From contig NC_133167.1 in the NCBI RefSeq assembly GCF_040802235.1, positions 83,305,001 to 83,369,000 on the forward strand: a DNA stretch of 64,000 nucleotides, given 5' to 3'. A program made the position numbers and the translations under genes. The stretch is from Manis javanica. Its lineage: Eukaryota; Chordata; Mammalia; Pholidota; Manidae. Shown one piece after another: positions 35,750 through 48,799 of this stretch (the stretch's first letter is position 1; each line of letters begins with the position of its first letter). The notes under the pieces are model-generated. The model was not told the origin of the DNA, made no database searches, and saw only the letters and a list, made by a program, of their open reading frames with translations.

Positions 35750-38700
35750 AGAGGGCAAAGAAGCCGCAGACAGCCATGAATTGAACTTGGTGAAATTGTG
35801 TCCATGGTCATTGATCAGCTTTTTGCACCAGACACTCAAGATACTGATTAAGATTCCATGCCTCCGATCCCTCCAAGGGAGAGGAGGCTTGATTGGCATT
35901 GAGCAAGGGATGGATGTGTCATTAACTGAGGATCTGGAACATAGTTGTCCCCAGGCTAGGGCTGGGTGCTTGCGCATAGAGACTGAATCAAACATGGAAA
36001 GCCACCGCCTTGCAAAGAGCTAAGGAGCGTATGCTGACAGGCAGCATCTCGGTCAGGAACGTCCTGGAAGGCCAGCCAGACTCCTCATCAAAAATAACAA
36101 TAGCCTGAGTACCTAATCGGTGTCAGTTTGAACAGCCTGTGACACAGATGTTATTTATATTTGTTTCAGTAATGAGCAAGTGGGCTCAGATATGTGCAGT
36201 TACTTGTCTGGGCCTGTGTGTCTTATGAGTATGTGAGTTAAGATTTAGTCCCAGATCTGTGTGACTCCAAGGCACGTGGTTGGAGAAGGAGAATCCTGGA
36301 ACCCACAAGTTCTAGCCAGAGAGGACAGTGTCAAAGCAGAGATGGGAGGGAGGACTGAGGAGCTGCTGTGGCCTGGGGACAAGGTGACAGAGGCTCAGGT
36401 ACAGATAACAAAACCACCCATGCTGAGAGATCCAGGACCTAGGTGGAGGCCCCGGGGAGGCTGGCCTCTCACCAGCCTACAGGATGCCAGCCAATGCTGG
36501 GCCAAAGGTGCACCTGCGTGTGCCCTTTCAGCCCCCAGCCCCCATGTGAGACTTGCAGCAGTCAGAAAGGAACTGGTCCCTCGTGCACCATCTGTTAGTG
36601 GCTGCCCACCCCCTCACCTCTTTGTACTCATAGCTGCACTATTGACTTGAGGATCAAAAAGGCTCCTTTATAAAAAATGGTCTGTTCCTTGAAGATCGGG
36701 AAGCACTATTCTGAATGCTTCTTGAGAGATGATTTTCTTCTCACCTTTTCTCCATTTCCAGTTCCCATTTGGAGAAAGTGTGAGTCTCCACATACATGTA
36801 AACTGCCGCCTCCACCACAGAGCAATCCTCAAACAGCAGTGCACGTGGGGACAGCACACGGGACCTGAGGAGAATTGAAGCATCTCTGTGTCTCTTTGTC
36901 TTTTCATTCCTTTATTCCCCCTCTTTACATATCTGATGACCCAAAACCCATGTGTTCATCTCTATGACCCACACATAGTATACAAAGTCATTTTACTGCC
37001 ATGGATAGCGCTGGTTCAGGCTTGGGCAGCAGCCCGCCCGATCCCGGCCTGCCCCAGCAGCGTCTGGCTTCATCTGTCTGCAGTATGGCCTGAGAATCAG
37101 GGTTTTTTAAGGCTCCTAAGATGATTCTCAGGTGCAGCTGAGGTTAAGAACTGTGGCTCAGCCAGCAGATGGGGCCGGAGAGTCTCCTAGGGCTAATCTC
37201 CAGTGTTACCGCAGAAGCAGAGGCTTCCTTGGGAAACAGTGGATACCCAGGTGGGAACTGGAGCCAAACGGGGTGGGGGACCTGGCCCTGCTCTGGGCTC
37301 AACCTGAAGGGGGAAGCAGGCATGTCAAGAGTCAATACCCAGTGTTCCTAGGGCCACAGAAGGGAATCAGCTCCAGAGTCAGACAGGGTCAGGGAAGGCA
37401 ACGCTGAAGCTGTATCTTGAATAAGTAGAAATCTTCCCAGTGGTCAAGGAGAAGAGTTAAACAGTCCCCATGGAGAGAACAGCGCACAAAAAATCTTAGT
37501 GTTGCACACAGCAAGGTGTGTTTGGAGCATGGGGGTTCCCGGGGCTGGAGGAAGAGGGTTGTTAGCAGTGGTCCCCATACATTGCAAGGGCTTTTGTGTT
37601 TTTCTCTTCCAGGAAGAGTAAAAGCTATGGAGTTAGGAAAATTGAACCTTGCTCGCCACCATCCCAAGGAGAAAGGAACCCCTTAATAGAGGAATCAAGC
37701 ACAGCTCAGAAAAACAAGAGTCAGTACCTTGAGGGAGGAGGAAGGGAGTCTCGGGGAGTCGGCCAGCCTGAGATGCTGCCCAAGGAGCCCCCCTGACAGC
37801 CCACCTGTGGTTCTCCAGGGGCCGGTGGTGATGGCGACGGGTAGACTTCTAAATAAGCGATACTTTCAATGCAGCCTTTAGGGACGTGTCACAGCTGTTC
37901 ATTCACCCACACCGGACGGCACATCGGTAGATTGCTCGCCTAAGTTGCCGTTGATTAGGAGGAGTCCCGGATGGCTGGGCTGCCCCTGTGTGTGCTGTTG
38001 CTCAGGGATTCTCTGAGCCAGAGGCTGCGGCTCACATGCGTGTGATGCCCCAACACGTGTCCCTGTCCTCGGCTGGCACTGACTTTGCCTCTGAGTTGTC
38101 TTCTTCAAGGAAGCACTGGAGCGTTTTGGTTTGCAGTCAATATGCAGAATGACTCTCTGGGGCCCTTTTCAACTTAAAAATGAGACCCTGGGGGGCAATA
38201 TTCAGCCATGAACTATAGTATTCATGAGATAAGACTGGTGGAGTTCAAGGGAACTGCCCAGTCCCAAGCAGAGCAGGAGCCCAGGGTGCCTGAGAGGCTG
38301 GGGTCACCGCCCCGGGAAGGCAGCTTGCTGACCCCTTTCCTCCATGTCTGAAGAAGCATATTTTAAAAGCCTCCAGGGAAGGACCCTTGGTCACGAAATG
38401 GCCATAGATTCTGTGGCCCACACTGTTTCTACATCATCCGATCAAATTGCCTGGGGACTGATGACGCCGATCACTTCACGTCATTTTACTAGAGAAGAGA
38501 AAGAACAGCAGCAGGTATGAGTGGTGAGAACCACAGCTTTACGGTGGGGGAAGTCTGGGTGTGGCCTCAGTGGCGGGCAGTCCTTTACTCGAAGTCCTTT
38601 ATCCATAGATCATGGATTTGCCCAGATCACGAAAGAGAAGCATTCCTTACCAACTGGCCGTATTGTGGACTGACCGCAGCCGGGGAGCATGGGAATTCTC

Positions 38701-40985
38701 CCTGACACGGGCTGTGAACCCGTGGCCGCTTCATTCATTAGTGACTGCCTTTGTTCTCACCTACACTGCACTCAGTTTGCCTCTTATAAACTGACAACAT
38801 CATTTCTTCACATTCACAGGAGGTAACTAAGGGCAGCATAAACTTTCAGTTGTTGCATGTGAAAAAATACTGAGTATCCTATGAGTGTTGAGTAGCTGCA
38901 GGAAATAAAAACAAAACTTACAGGTATAATGTAGGAGATACATTGATATAAAAATCTAGCAGCTTCAAGCCATCTGAATAGGCCAAGGATTTTATAGTGT
39001 GGAATATTCCATAGGCCTTTCAAAGATGAGGAAAATTTATTTTTTAAACAATGACTATTTTAAAGACACCCTGGAGGGGCAGACTTTCTGCAACACATGT
39101 TTCCTGGCCCCTCCAGATCTCAACTATTTTCCACAACATTTGCTTTCCAAAAACAATTTCAGCATTGTGGAAACAGAATGTTGAATATTTCAGAACTGTA
39201 AGACTGGGAGGAAATAGCTTGTCTTTGAGGTTAGATATTAAGTTTAAACTAGTTCTGACATTTTATAGCTGTCTCAACAGAGCAAATGTGTGGTTTTGAG
39301 AGACCGTGGGGAGCCATGTTGTGAAGATCCCCAGGGAATTCCTCTGGCCCCTTCAGCACTTGGGAAATACTCACACGTGTCATGTGCTGGGTACTGAGCT
39401 GCACCTGTCCTCAGCACTGAAGACCCCTGCCTCTCCTTTTATATTGAAAAACTTAAGCAGTTCTGTTTCATTTTCTGACCACTCTTCTGTACGTAAACAC
39501 TCACTATCGGTGTGAACTCAGTGTCCCACCCTTTTGCTGTTCTGGGTTGAGGTGTAAGTGTAATAATCTCTGACCCCTGTCAGTTGTAGAGTTTAGAAAT
39601 TCAAGAGCCTTCTGAACTGACTTCTGACAGTTCCGGGGATTGACACTGGCCTGGGCGCCTCTGCCCTGGGCTTCCTCTTGTACTGACCTGCCACCGTCTC
39701 TCTTCTGCCCTCTGTCAATCAGGACGCAAACCTGTTTCTTGACTGGTTCCTAGCCATAGCTAGACATTCATTAGTACCAAGCATCTGGCAAATATTTAAG
39801 GAAGGCCAGAGATTTGGGGATCGTGGCTGGGGCATCCCATCACCCCGCTCTTCTGCCTCCTCTCCCTCTCCCTCCTCCCAGCCTCCATGCATTGCAGTAG
39901 GATCTTCAGTTTCTTCTCTCCCTGTCAGCAGCTCTTGCCAAGCAATGCATGCAGGCAAACTTCTAGATGCTCTGATGGGAAAGCACCCACCATCTTCAGA
40001 GGCAGCTGGAGTTACACAGAGCAAAGTGATTTCTCCGACCTCTTTTTGTTCTGTTCAGTTTCCTTCCACAAGCCCCACTGTGTGTAGGCATTACCCTGGG
40101 CCTCCTGAGACAGATCTGCGTGTCTCAGCCCTGAGGAAGCTCGCCGGCTGATTTGCCCCTGAGGCCTCGTGCATGGTCAGAGGCCCTCAGAGTGAGTCTT
40201 ACTCAATGGCTGGAAAAAGAACCCAGCTCCTGACAGGTGCTTTATCCTCCCTCACTCTTCTGAGAGCTGCAGGTGGGAGGGGCTGATCAGCTGCATTCCC
40301 AGGGGGCTGTGGTCCCGGCGCCTGGAGAGAGCTGGCCCAGCCACTGAGTGCCTGACTCCTGAAGACCTCCAGGTGGAGGTGGCTGGTGGAGGGTGATCTG
40401 AGCAGTGTCTGCATTATCCCTGCGCTAAGTGGTCTGAGCAAAGGCATGAGGGACCCAAGGTTACCAGGAAGTAACAAGGTAACTGGTGACCAGGTGGGCT
40501 CAACAATGAATCACATTGGGGAGTTTCCCTTCTGCACAACTTTCTACCGAGCAGTGAGTTCTAGATTCCTGAGTGGTGATCACCACCATCTCCACCAGCC
40601 CAGCTCTGCCTTTCAGCGCTTACCGAGATGGGGAGTGCCTTCAGGGAGCTCCTGATACAACTCTGCTTGTGGAATTGCCTGCGGCTTAGACTTCTGGTTG
40701 GCTGGGCTGCAGAGGGACTTTGGAGAACTGGCATGGGCACGGGGCAGCTGGCAGAGCCAGGCCATTCTGGGAGAGCAATGCAGGAGTTGAGACCAGCCCA
40801 CTCACTGCCCTAAGATGACACCCTTCCCCTTAGGGCCTTGCTTCAGTGCATCACCACACTTCAGCAAGCCAGGGCCATGAATGCAGCAGAATACACGTCC
40901 TGAGACCTTGACACAGGTGACAGGTACCATGACAGGCAAGACCCACAAAGTCAGACCCTCCCCACAGCTGTCTTAGGAAGCTTGG
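35750..40985. other. Unassigned sequence, no supported exon
   Basis: Scanned on both strands for splice-flanked open segments. I found none with a recognisable product. The open frames at 36,261-36,650 and elsewhere are GC-rich and lack domains. A MIR-like piece may lie at about 36,170-36,260. Confidence 0.35.
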
Positions 40986-40989
40986 GTTG

Positions 40990-41335
40990 TTCCCCAATAC
41001 CACGGGGACTGGGAGACTTAAACAACAGGCATTTACTTCTCGTAGTTGTGGCGGCTGGGAAGCCCAAGGTCAAGGTGCCCACAGGCCAGGTGTCAGGTAA
41101 GAGCCCCTTCCTGGCTTACGGTGGCTGTGAGGGAGAGAGAGCATGCCCTGGTCTCCACCTCTTCTTACAAGGACACTAACCCCATCTGCAGGCCCCACCC
41201 CCCATGACCTCTTCTAACCCCAGTCACCTCACAAAGGCCCCATCTCCAAATGCCATCACACTGGGGCTATGGCTTCAACATGTAAACTGGCTTGGGGGAG
41301 GGGAGGACATGAACATTCTGTCCATGACAAGAGCC
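40990..41335 (-). mobile_element. MaLR-type LTR (MST/MLT1-like), minus strand
   Basis: Reverse-oriented MST-like text: ACTTAAACAACAGGCATTTA, GGAAGCCCAAGGTCAAGGTG, CTTCTTACAAGGACACTAAC and CCCCATCTCCAAATGCCAT. No adjacent internal region. Confidence 0.75.
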
Positions 41336-41339
41336 ATGA

Positions 41340-42775
41340 ACACTTTCAATCCAACAACCCCTCACTGCCCAACTGGTACAAGGACCTCCCAGAGAGATAC
41401 AACACTGAGCTGGCGTGATGTCGTAAGTGTGGTGTGTTGGTGTGAATGAAGCATGATGGGAATGGGGGGGTCTGTGAGGGCCTCCCCTGAGGTGCCGCCA
41501 TGGCCCGATGGGAAGTGGGAACATTCCAGACAGAGCAGAAAGCTCGAGAATGCTGAACTGACTGCAGCGTGAGCCCCGTGGCGGGAGGGTCGGAGGTGAG
41601 GTAGGGGTGCGGCTGGAGCTGCGTGGTGTGGACGTGGTAGTGCCAGGGCTGCGGGCTCCTGGAGGGACTGGCACTTCAGTCCCTCTGACTTTGCCTGGAG
41701 GATTGCTTGGAAGTAGGGAAACCAGCTAAGAGGCTGTTTTGGTAAGGAAGGGAAGAACGTGGCCCTAAGCTGCAACCGTGACCGTGAAGACAGGGTACAG
41801 GCAACCGGTCCAAGAGACTTCTAAGTCAGAAATGATTGTTTTAAAAACTCTGGTGAACTGAACATGGGGAACAAAAAGGCGAGAACCAGGAGTGGCTGTG
41901 AGGCTCCAGGGTGGGGTGACTGGGCAAGTGGGCACTGTGATGAGTGGAGGAGCCCATGGGGCAGTGAGAGGAGGGATGGAACTGGCCTCTGGACGGCCTG
42001 GGTCGGGGGGCACCTGGGGGAGGTGCTGCTGGGAGAGGGGCCGGGCCAGGTCGGTGAGGCGGAGCTCAGCACGGGGACTGCCTCTGCCCCCCTGAGAAGC
42101 GGTCGCAGGGCCAGTGTGGGGACTGGGCAGGAGGAATCTGGTCCTGCTCGCTTCCCTGCACACCTCCTGTTTCTGGCATTTCCCTTTGGAGCACAATTAT
42201 GTCCGTTTGTTCCAAGAAGATGCTGGTGTGGCCACTTGGCCATCTCAGTTGTTTTCATACCTAAGTTTCTAGTCCAGACTCCCATGGTTACACGGGTCAG
42301 AGAACCACCTCGAACTTGCTTAAGAAAAATAGAGAAATTACTGGCTCATGAAGCTGAAAAGTCCAGGCTGCGGCTATCTTTGGACACATCTGGGTCCAGG
42401 AACAGAAGTGATTTCATCGAGAATCTCTCTCTCTCTGGCTCTCAGCCCTTTTTTCCTGTATTTTTCAGGTGGCTGTGGGAGAGCAGGGGCAGATCTCCCA
42501 GGGCCACGTAAGCCTCCATGAGCACTTTGGTTTTTATTTTGAGTAGGATGGAAGTCGTGGGGGAATTCTGAGCAAGGCACGCTGTGATCTGACTTACATT
42601 CGAGCAGAAACACTCCAGCCAGGTGCTGAACACAGGTGGCAGCAGGTCAAAGAGGGTCAGGCAGGCAGGGGTGGAAGCAGGGAGACCAATCAGGAAGACT
42701 GCACATTCCAGGGGAGCAAAGCCGTCCTTCAACACCTGCCTTTGCCTCCACACCCGTCCAGCAACCACCTCGTTG
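41340..42775. other. GC-rich unassigned sequence
   Basis: Open frames exist on both strands (the longest is 41,864-42,511, plus) but they overlap each other, are compositionally biased and show no domain. About 42,530-42,600 resembles a reversed ancient repeat. No gene called. Confidence 0.35.
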
Positions 42776-42779
42776 CTCA

Positions 42780-43835
42780 TTCCCAGTCACAGCTAAGCAC
42801 CTCCCCACGGTTCATATTGTCTCCAACCTCATCTCCCCTTGTTCTCTCTTGAACTCGCTCCAGCCACGCTCTGTGCACATCAGTCCACCTTCACTGCCGT
42901 CGTCAAGGACACCAGCAGGCCCACCGTGAGGTCTGTGTGTCCCCACATCCAGTGGCCAGTTCCCAGACCTTTTACTCGGCCATTTGCCAATGACTGCACT
43001 TGGCAGTCACTTACTCCCCTTTCCTAAATGTTCTCCTCGCCTCTGGGAAACCACTCTCTGCTCTACTCCCTCCCAGTCAATGGTGCCTTTCTGCCTCCCC
43101 TGCTGGTTTCACCTCCTTCCTCTGATCTCTAGGATGGCGCGCCCAGGGCCAGTCCGCAGACATCAGTGTGCTCACTCCCTCACTCTTAAGGAGCCAGATG
43201 CCATCTGTATGCTGACAACTCCTAAACGTATCTGTCCAGCCCAGAACTTTCCTGTCAGTGAACAGATCCGGGTACCTGCTCATCATGTCCCAGTGAATAT
43301 CAGGTGTTTCAAAGCTAACATATCAAAACTGAGCTCCTGAGGTTGGCTCCCAAATGTGCTTCTCCCCTAGTTTCTTATCTCAGAGAATTAGTGACGCCAT
43401 TATTTCAGTTGCCTGTGCTAAAACCCTTGGTACCATTTCTGACCTGCTGTTCTCTCTCACACACCCCTCTATCCAGCAACAGCCCATTCCCAGATCTTCA
43501 AAATTTATCCACTTTCAACATATATCCAGAATCTGACCATTTCTCACCACTTGCATTGCTACCATCCTGGTCCAAGCCACCGCGATCTCTGGACTGGGTT
43601 GTTGTGACAGCCTCCTCACTGGTCTCCCCACCTCTGCCCTTGCCCCCCGTGACCTGTTCTCAGCACAGCAGCCCTTTAAAAGCATGAGTCAGATCATGTC
43701 ACTCCCTAAAGCTCTGCAGTGAAAGCCAAGCCTCCCAGGGACCTGTAAGACTCCCCAGGATCTGAGCCCCCGCAGCTGCCAGCTCTCTGACCTTCAGCCA
43801 CACCCTCGCTGCTCACATCTCTGCAGCCACAGTGT
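42780..43835 (+). repeat. L2 LINE fragments
   Basis: L2-type text: CCTCCTCACTGGTCTCCCCA, GAGTCAGATCATGTCACTCC, TCTGCAGTGAAAGCCAAGC and CCTTCAGCCACACCCTCGCT. The parts appear collinear on the plus strand but interrupted. Confidence 0.65.
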
Positions 43836-43849
43836 TCTTTTTTATTCCT

Positions 43850-44045
43850 CTAAAACTATTCAAAATACTAAAGTTCAGTAAGATAGCCATTTACAAGATA
43901 AATATGTAACTGTTCATAGCTTTCCTAATTTTCCACAATAAGCAACCATAAAAAATATTTTTAAAGAGCCTACTTACATATATGGCAATAAAAGCTAGAA
44001 GATGCCTTTGAATAAATTTATCAAGAGATATACAAGGCCTGCCTC
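43850..44045 (+). repeat. L1 ORF2 fragment
   Basis: The A-rich text AAGATAGCCATTTACAAGAT, then TTTGAATAAATTTATCAAGA and GATATACAAGGCCT, corresponds to the L1 ORF2 segment around the ATAPKKRNEILGI-type region. No frame survives. Confidence 0.55.
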
Positions 44046-44049
44046 CATT

Positions 44050-44215
44050 GTGGCTAAGAGATCAGTTCTGGAGTAAACTGCATGAGTGTGAATCTCAGTT
44101 CCAATGTTTACTAGCTGGTGACCTTAGGGAAGTTTAACCTCTCTGTGTGTCTATATTTGTAGAGGAAACTACTGAAAAAGTATAACACATGTTATTAGCC
44201 CTTCTCTGGGTATTT
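44050..44215 (+). repeat. MIR SINE
   Basis: Contains TGAATCTCAGTTCCAATG, GGTGACCTTAGGGAAGTTTA and ACCTCTCTGTGTGTC, a diverged MIR core. Confidence 0.6.
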
Positions 44216-45209
44216 AAGTTGCAGCCTAATTTTGAGGGGGCCAGCTTCCTAAATTCTAAGATGGAGCTGACAACACCTGCTCCTCAGAGTGTGGGAATAA
44301 CCGAGAAAATGTCACATGTTCACAGAGCACGCGTTCTGCCAACTGGAAAGTGCATAGCAAGAGTCGTTATAGTGGTGACATCTTTTTGTTAACAAATCTT
44401 TCCATGTCTGCCACATTCTCTCAGCCAGAGCACTGTAGGAGGAAAGCGCATCCTCAAAACCAGGTACCTGGCTTTATCTCGGACGTCACCGGAGGCTGCG
44501 CCAGCTCTTAAGAATCAAATGAGGTTCCTCTGAGTTTCACATTCCGCAGCCCAGCCAAATGCTGACTTCTTAGGATTTGGGGGAAGAAATTCTTTCAATT
44601 CCTCAGGTTCCCCTCTGTGTCTAGAGATGTCACTTACAACTCTGCACCTCACTATGTTGACCCATACTTGAAACTTAACACTTCTGTTTGTTGCCTGAAA
44701 TAATCCTCTTTTGCAAAAGCATTAATGAACAAAATCTATTTCCCTGAAGATGTTATATTCCTCCTAAAGCAAGAACATTTCTTTGCATAGGCACAGTGAG
44801 CAACTTCATTATCTATCTTAGATATTTTTGTTTTCTAAAGACTTCTTTGTGACAATGCAATGCTGGGAATGTCTTTCTCTGTCTTCTCCACAATCACCCA
44901 GCTGCACCAGCACCTCTTTCCAGCCACTCCCACACGACCCTCACCCATCTTCAGATTTCTTTCCCTTCCCAACACAAAGCAACGCCACGCCCTTTGGCTC
45001 CAATTAGGTGTGCATGAGGCCAAAGCCTTCTGCTTTAACCTGATCCTGCACCTGCCCTGGAGGAGGTGTGGAGATAGAAACAGCCTGTCACACGTGCCTA
45101 AAGCTATTTACTGACTTGTGGTCAAAACGCTAAGTGGTCTTTGTCATGTAGTTCTGTGGCCCTGTTCTTAAAGGAATTTGCCTTTGTTGTGTTTGTTTTT
45201 ATTCCAAAG

Positions 45210-45389
45210 GTGTCCCTCAGCCAAATGTAACTTGGTGGAAGAGAGGAGGATCTCTGGGTGACAATGTTTCCTTGCTTTTCAATGGATCCCTGTTGCAGAA
45301 CGTTTCCCTCAGAAGTGAAGGAACCTACGTCTGCAGAGCCAGCAATGCTCTGAGAAAGGCAGTGGCTGCGTCAATGCTCCGCTTTCTGG
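45210..45389 (+). pseudogene. ADAMTSL1/ADAMTSL3-type exon: Ig domain C-terminal part
   Basis: ADAMTS-like proteins are secreted matrix glycoproteins without protease activity; family knowledge places Ig domains between groups of thrombospondin type 1 repeats. This 180-bp exon has acceptor TTCCAAAG and donor CTGG|GTGAGC, phase 1 at both ends. It encodes VPQPNVTWWKRGGS, then SLLFNGSLLQNVSLRSEGTY and VCRASNALRKAVAASMLRF. The Trp and the Tyr-x-Cys of an Ig fold are kept, and it is open throughout. It is called a pseudogene part because a downstream exon of the same series is broken. The preceding exon, with the first Ig cysteine, was not found. Confidence 0.75.
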
Positions 45390-45559
45390 GTGAGCATCAG
45401 TCTTGTTCTTCAAGTGCCCCCATCCTGTGCAGGAGGGGGGATCCAGTTTGTTGATTCTAGAGTCAGGGAGTAAACAAGAGGAACATTAAATGGTTCTAAC
45501 TATTGCTGCTATGCCCACTTTCAAACAAGCTCTCAGTCTAACACTCAGTCTTACCAGTT

Positions 45560-46035
45560 CTTCTCTCAGAAGGTCATGACATCCTTACCACCTAAGAACC
45601 TGCCCTGGGGTATATACACTTTTCTGTCTGGAATCAAGACCTTCATTTTCTGCCTCTGCATGGGCTTAACTCCTGACCTGACCGCCGTCAATAAGCAGGC
45701 TCTGAGTTCTGTTCAGTCAGTGTGGTTTCATGCCCTTATGATTCAACACGTGTGCGTGTGCCAGTGCCTCCCATCCCCTCCGGCCACCTGGACTCCTGTG
45801 TGGATCCTTCTCTGGTTCTCTCTGGCCTCCCCTTTTTCTTTCCCCACTGCTCGGTACCTGGATAAGTCCGGACACACTTTGCTCTCTAATTCTTTTTTTT
45901 TTTATTCATATCCCACAGCTGAACTGTGGGCCCCTTACTGGTAGAAACCATGTCTGATGTGTCTTTTTCAAACCTGTAGACATAATATGAAGCACACAGT
46001 AGGTGCTCAATAAATATTCATCAATTGAGTCTTAA
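45560..46035 (+). repeat. L2 LINE 3' end
   Basis: Ends with the L2 signature AGCACACAGTAGGTGCTCAA then TAAATATTCATCAA, preceded by CACAGCTGAACTGTGGGCCC and GGTAGAAACCATGTCTG. A T-run lies inside. Confidence 0.75.
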
Positions 46036-46039
46036 GATG

Positions 46040-47448
46040 CCTCAGTATTCTAATTTGGAGAAGGTCATCTCCATGTGTCTCTGGTTCGGGTGACAGGCCG
46101 GCTCCCACTGTCTGCCCGGCTCTCTGGGGCTCACTGAACTCTTGTCACCAAAATGGACTTTAAGTTCTCTGGCTTTTAGGACTCCATAAATAATACTTCC
46201 CTTCCCCACCAGAGCTTGGAACCAGTTGAGAGTTAATCACAGAAGTCGCCAGATGGACCTTAAAGATCTTTTATTATTCCCCTTTGTATCTTAAGCACCT
46301 GGCACAGGTGTGTTAAATAAGTGTTTCATAAGTGAATTAAATGAGCCATTGGCAAAACTGGTATGAGATTATTGAACCCACTGCTGACCCACAGGGATGA
46401 TGGAAAAGAGCTTTCTCTGTCACTTTTCTTCCTGGTGGTTCAAGGAGCCCAGAGATGTGAATGGATGGGAAGGAACAGCGTAGGGGCCTGGAATAGTCGT
46501 CATGCGTGAAGCACGTTGGTGGTCATTAGCCTCTTTGGTATTTACAATAACACGGTGTTGTGGGTGGTAGTTTTTAATCCCGTTCCACAAATGAGGAAAC
46601 CTGAGGCTCTTAGAAATTTGTTCTGGAGCCCAAACATGTGGTTTCTTTCAATACTCTGCATACTGCCCTTCGTGGGCTCTCAGTGTTCATCAGCGAGGCA
46701 CCAGTGACCCTCCTGGGACCCTTCCCAAGTAGCCTCTGTGGTCTTCTAGGATCTTGGGTCTATGGAACTATGGCAGATTTTCATCAGATGGCTCGGCCAA
46801 CGTGCCTCATTCCTGAGCACCTTCCTCATACTCTCTAGCGAGTGCCAGCCTTTGCCCCGCATCCCCAGGCCATGCAGGAGAGAGCACGGCTGTCCCAGTT
46901 CTGTCTGCACACCTCCTCTCAGAAGTCCCTCCAGCCCAGCAGCCCATGCCCTTGGTAGCTTGAGTGAGGAATCTAGAGTGTTGCACATCCACAGCGCCCA
47001 GCAGTCTTCCACCATCCTCCTGCTGTTCTGCATGAGCTTCATGACCATCCGGAAAACCTGCAGTCCTCACCACGGGGGGCCCCCTTACACGGCCCATTCT
47101 CCTGCTCCATAGGGGTGGAGCTCTGCCAGACCCAGATGCTTCCTCCAGCCCCTTGCGGAATTGTGGTGAATATACATTTTCCATTTTGTTAGTTAGGCTA
47201 TGAAGTCTGAAACCTTGCAGACATGCCCTGTGTTAGCACAGTTAATAACCAGAACAAAAACCCTATAGTGTTTTTGTTCCACCCCCGAGCCCACACAGAG
47301 CTCCCAGATCTGGGTGAGCCTGGGCACCCCGGGCACTCTTTGGAAAGGTTTCTGTCCTAGTAGCTGTAGTCTTTAAGAACGCGCAAACTAGAGCAGGAAT
47401 TAAGTAATTTCTAATTGGTAAACAAATGTTCCTTTTTTTCCCCCTCAG
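46040..47448. other. Intron-like unassigned sequence with a MIR-like piece
   Basis: The MIR-like text TTTACAATAACACGGTGTTG then AATCCCGTTCCACAAATGAG lies at about 46,540-46,630. Nothing else recognisable; overlapping opposite-strand open frames at 46,746-47,184 are not convincing. Confidence 0.4.
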
Positions 47449-47565
47449 GACAAAGACGGCCAGACAGTAAACTTATATTTTCCAAGGACTGTAAAAATCA
47501 TACGCTGCAGGCATCCAGCCCTGGAAATGGTAGCAGCGACGCAACACAAAAACCGCTATCTACAG
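47449..47565 (+). pseudogene. ADAMTSL1/3-type linker exon
   Basis: 117 bp, acceptor TTTCCCCCTCAG, donor ACAG|GTCTGG, phase 1 in and out, compatible with the Ig exon before and the thrombospondin exon after. It encodes QRRPDSKLIFSKDCKNHTLQ and a Ser/Gly/Asn-rich end. This matches in layout (RxPxSxxxF, K/N..LQA) the low-complexity linker between the last Ig domain and the C-terminal thrombospondin repeats of ADAMTSL1/3. It is open but more diverged than the neighbouring exons. Confidence 0.65.
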
Positions 47566-48454
47566 GTCTGGGATTTTGTCTGTTGGGGGATTTGATGTTT
47601 GTAAGACATGTGCAAGGAGAAGTATTTACCTAAAAGACCCTCCATGTTTTGTACTCTGCAATAAGTAAAATTCTTCCTAAGCCTTGGGCCAATGTTCCCC
47701 CCATGCCCCTCAGCCTTCTGTGGTTCAATTTGTTCCTTCCATATTGAAACTTTTTTTTTTTAATTTTACACTTGAGGAAGCCCGTGGAACTCATACCCAA
47801 ATGTGCACCATCATTTGTGATAATACAGGTATTGATCTTCCCGTTTTGAGACCATTGCCAACTTGGTCATATCAATAGAGGAAGGATCTGCTGAGAATTC
47901 TGGAAACAATTCTTTCATTTTTTTCCTCCCACATAGTAACTTTGTTATTTATCAGCACTTGGTCAAGAAAACCTAATTTACATTTTTCAAGCTTGCAGTA
48001 CTGTTCGGGGGGGCCAAGGGAGAGAAGTGGAGTTAAGAAAATCAGAAATGCTAGATTCACAGGAAACCAGTACTGATGGCCTCAGCTCCTTATAGCTCAA
48101 AAATGGGTAAATCATAGGACACACAGAAGCTACCAGTAGACCTCATGAGTTATTATGAATCTACTATATAGAAACAATGGTGACTACATCATTTCAAAAA
48201 TATGAACAAGTGCTTCTCATTTGCAGAATATGTCCTACAGAATAAATCTCTGCCAATAGGAATTATAGGAACATAGTTCCTAGACTTCCACCTCCTGAGA
48301 TGCAGGGGGAGCATAGAGGGGAAAACAGTGTCGAGCCACCAGTCAACAATCCATGTAATTTATGACATCATTATCCAGGGGTATTTGGAGGATATACTTC
48401 TTCTCTTTCAAGCATAATACTACCATTATTATACTCACTATTACCCATTCATTC

Positions 48455-48795
48455 AACATTTGTCTAAGCCTGTTTGGGCTGCTATAGACTGGGTGGCTTA
48501 ACATCCAGAGACATTTATTTCTCATAGATCTAGAAGCTGAGAAGCCCAAGGTCAAGGCACCAGGTATCTGTTGAGTGCATGCTGCCCGGTTCATAGACAG
48601 CCCACTCTTGGCTGTGTCCTCAGCTGGCAGAAGGCGTGAAGAGCTCCTGGGGGGTCTCTTAAAAGGACACTAATCCCATTCATGGGGGCTCCACCCTCAT
48701 GACCTAATCACCTGCCAAAGGCCCCACCTCTTGAGCTCATCACATTGGATGTTGGGTCTGACGTATGAATTGTGGAGGGACACAACATCTCTGGC
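48455..48795 (-). mobile_element. MaLR-type LTR (MST-like), minus strand
   Basis: Reverse MST-like text: GACTGGGTGGCTTAACATCC, GAAGCCCAAGGTCAAGGCAC, TTAAAAGGACACTAATCCCA, GGGGGCTCCACCCTCATGAC and CAAAGGCCCCACCTCTTGAG. Confidence 0.8.
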
Positions 48796-48799
48796 AGCG

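Noticed and set aside
41864-42511. Plus-strand open frame of 215 codons
   Set aside because: Gly/Arg-rich translation without domain, overlapped by long frames on the opposite strand, and lacking exon-like boundaries.
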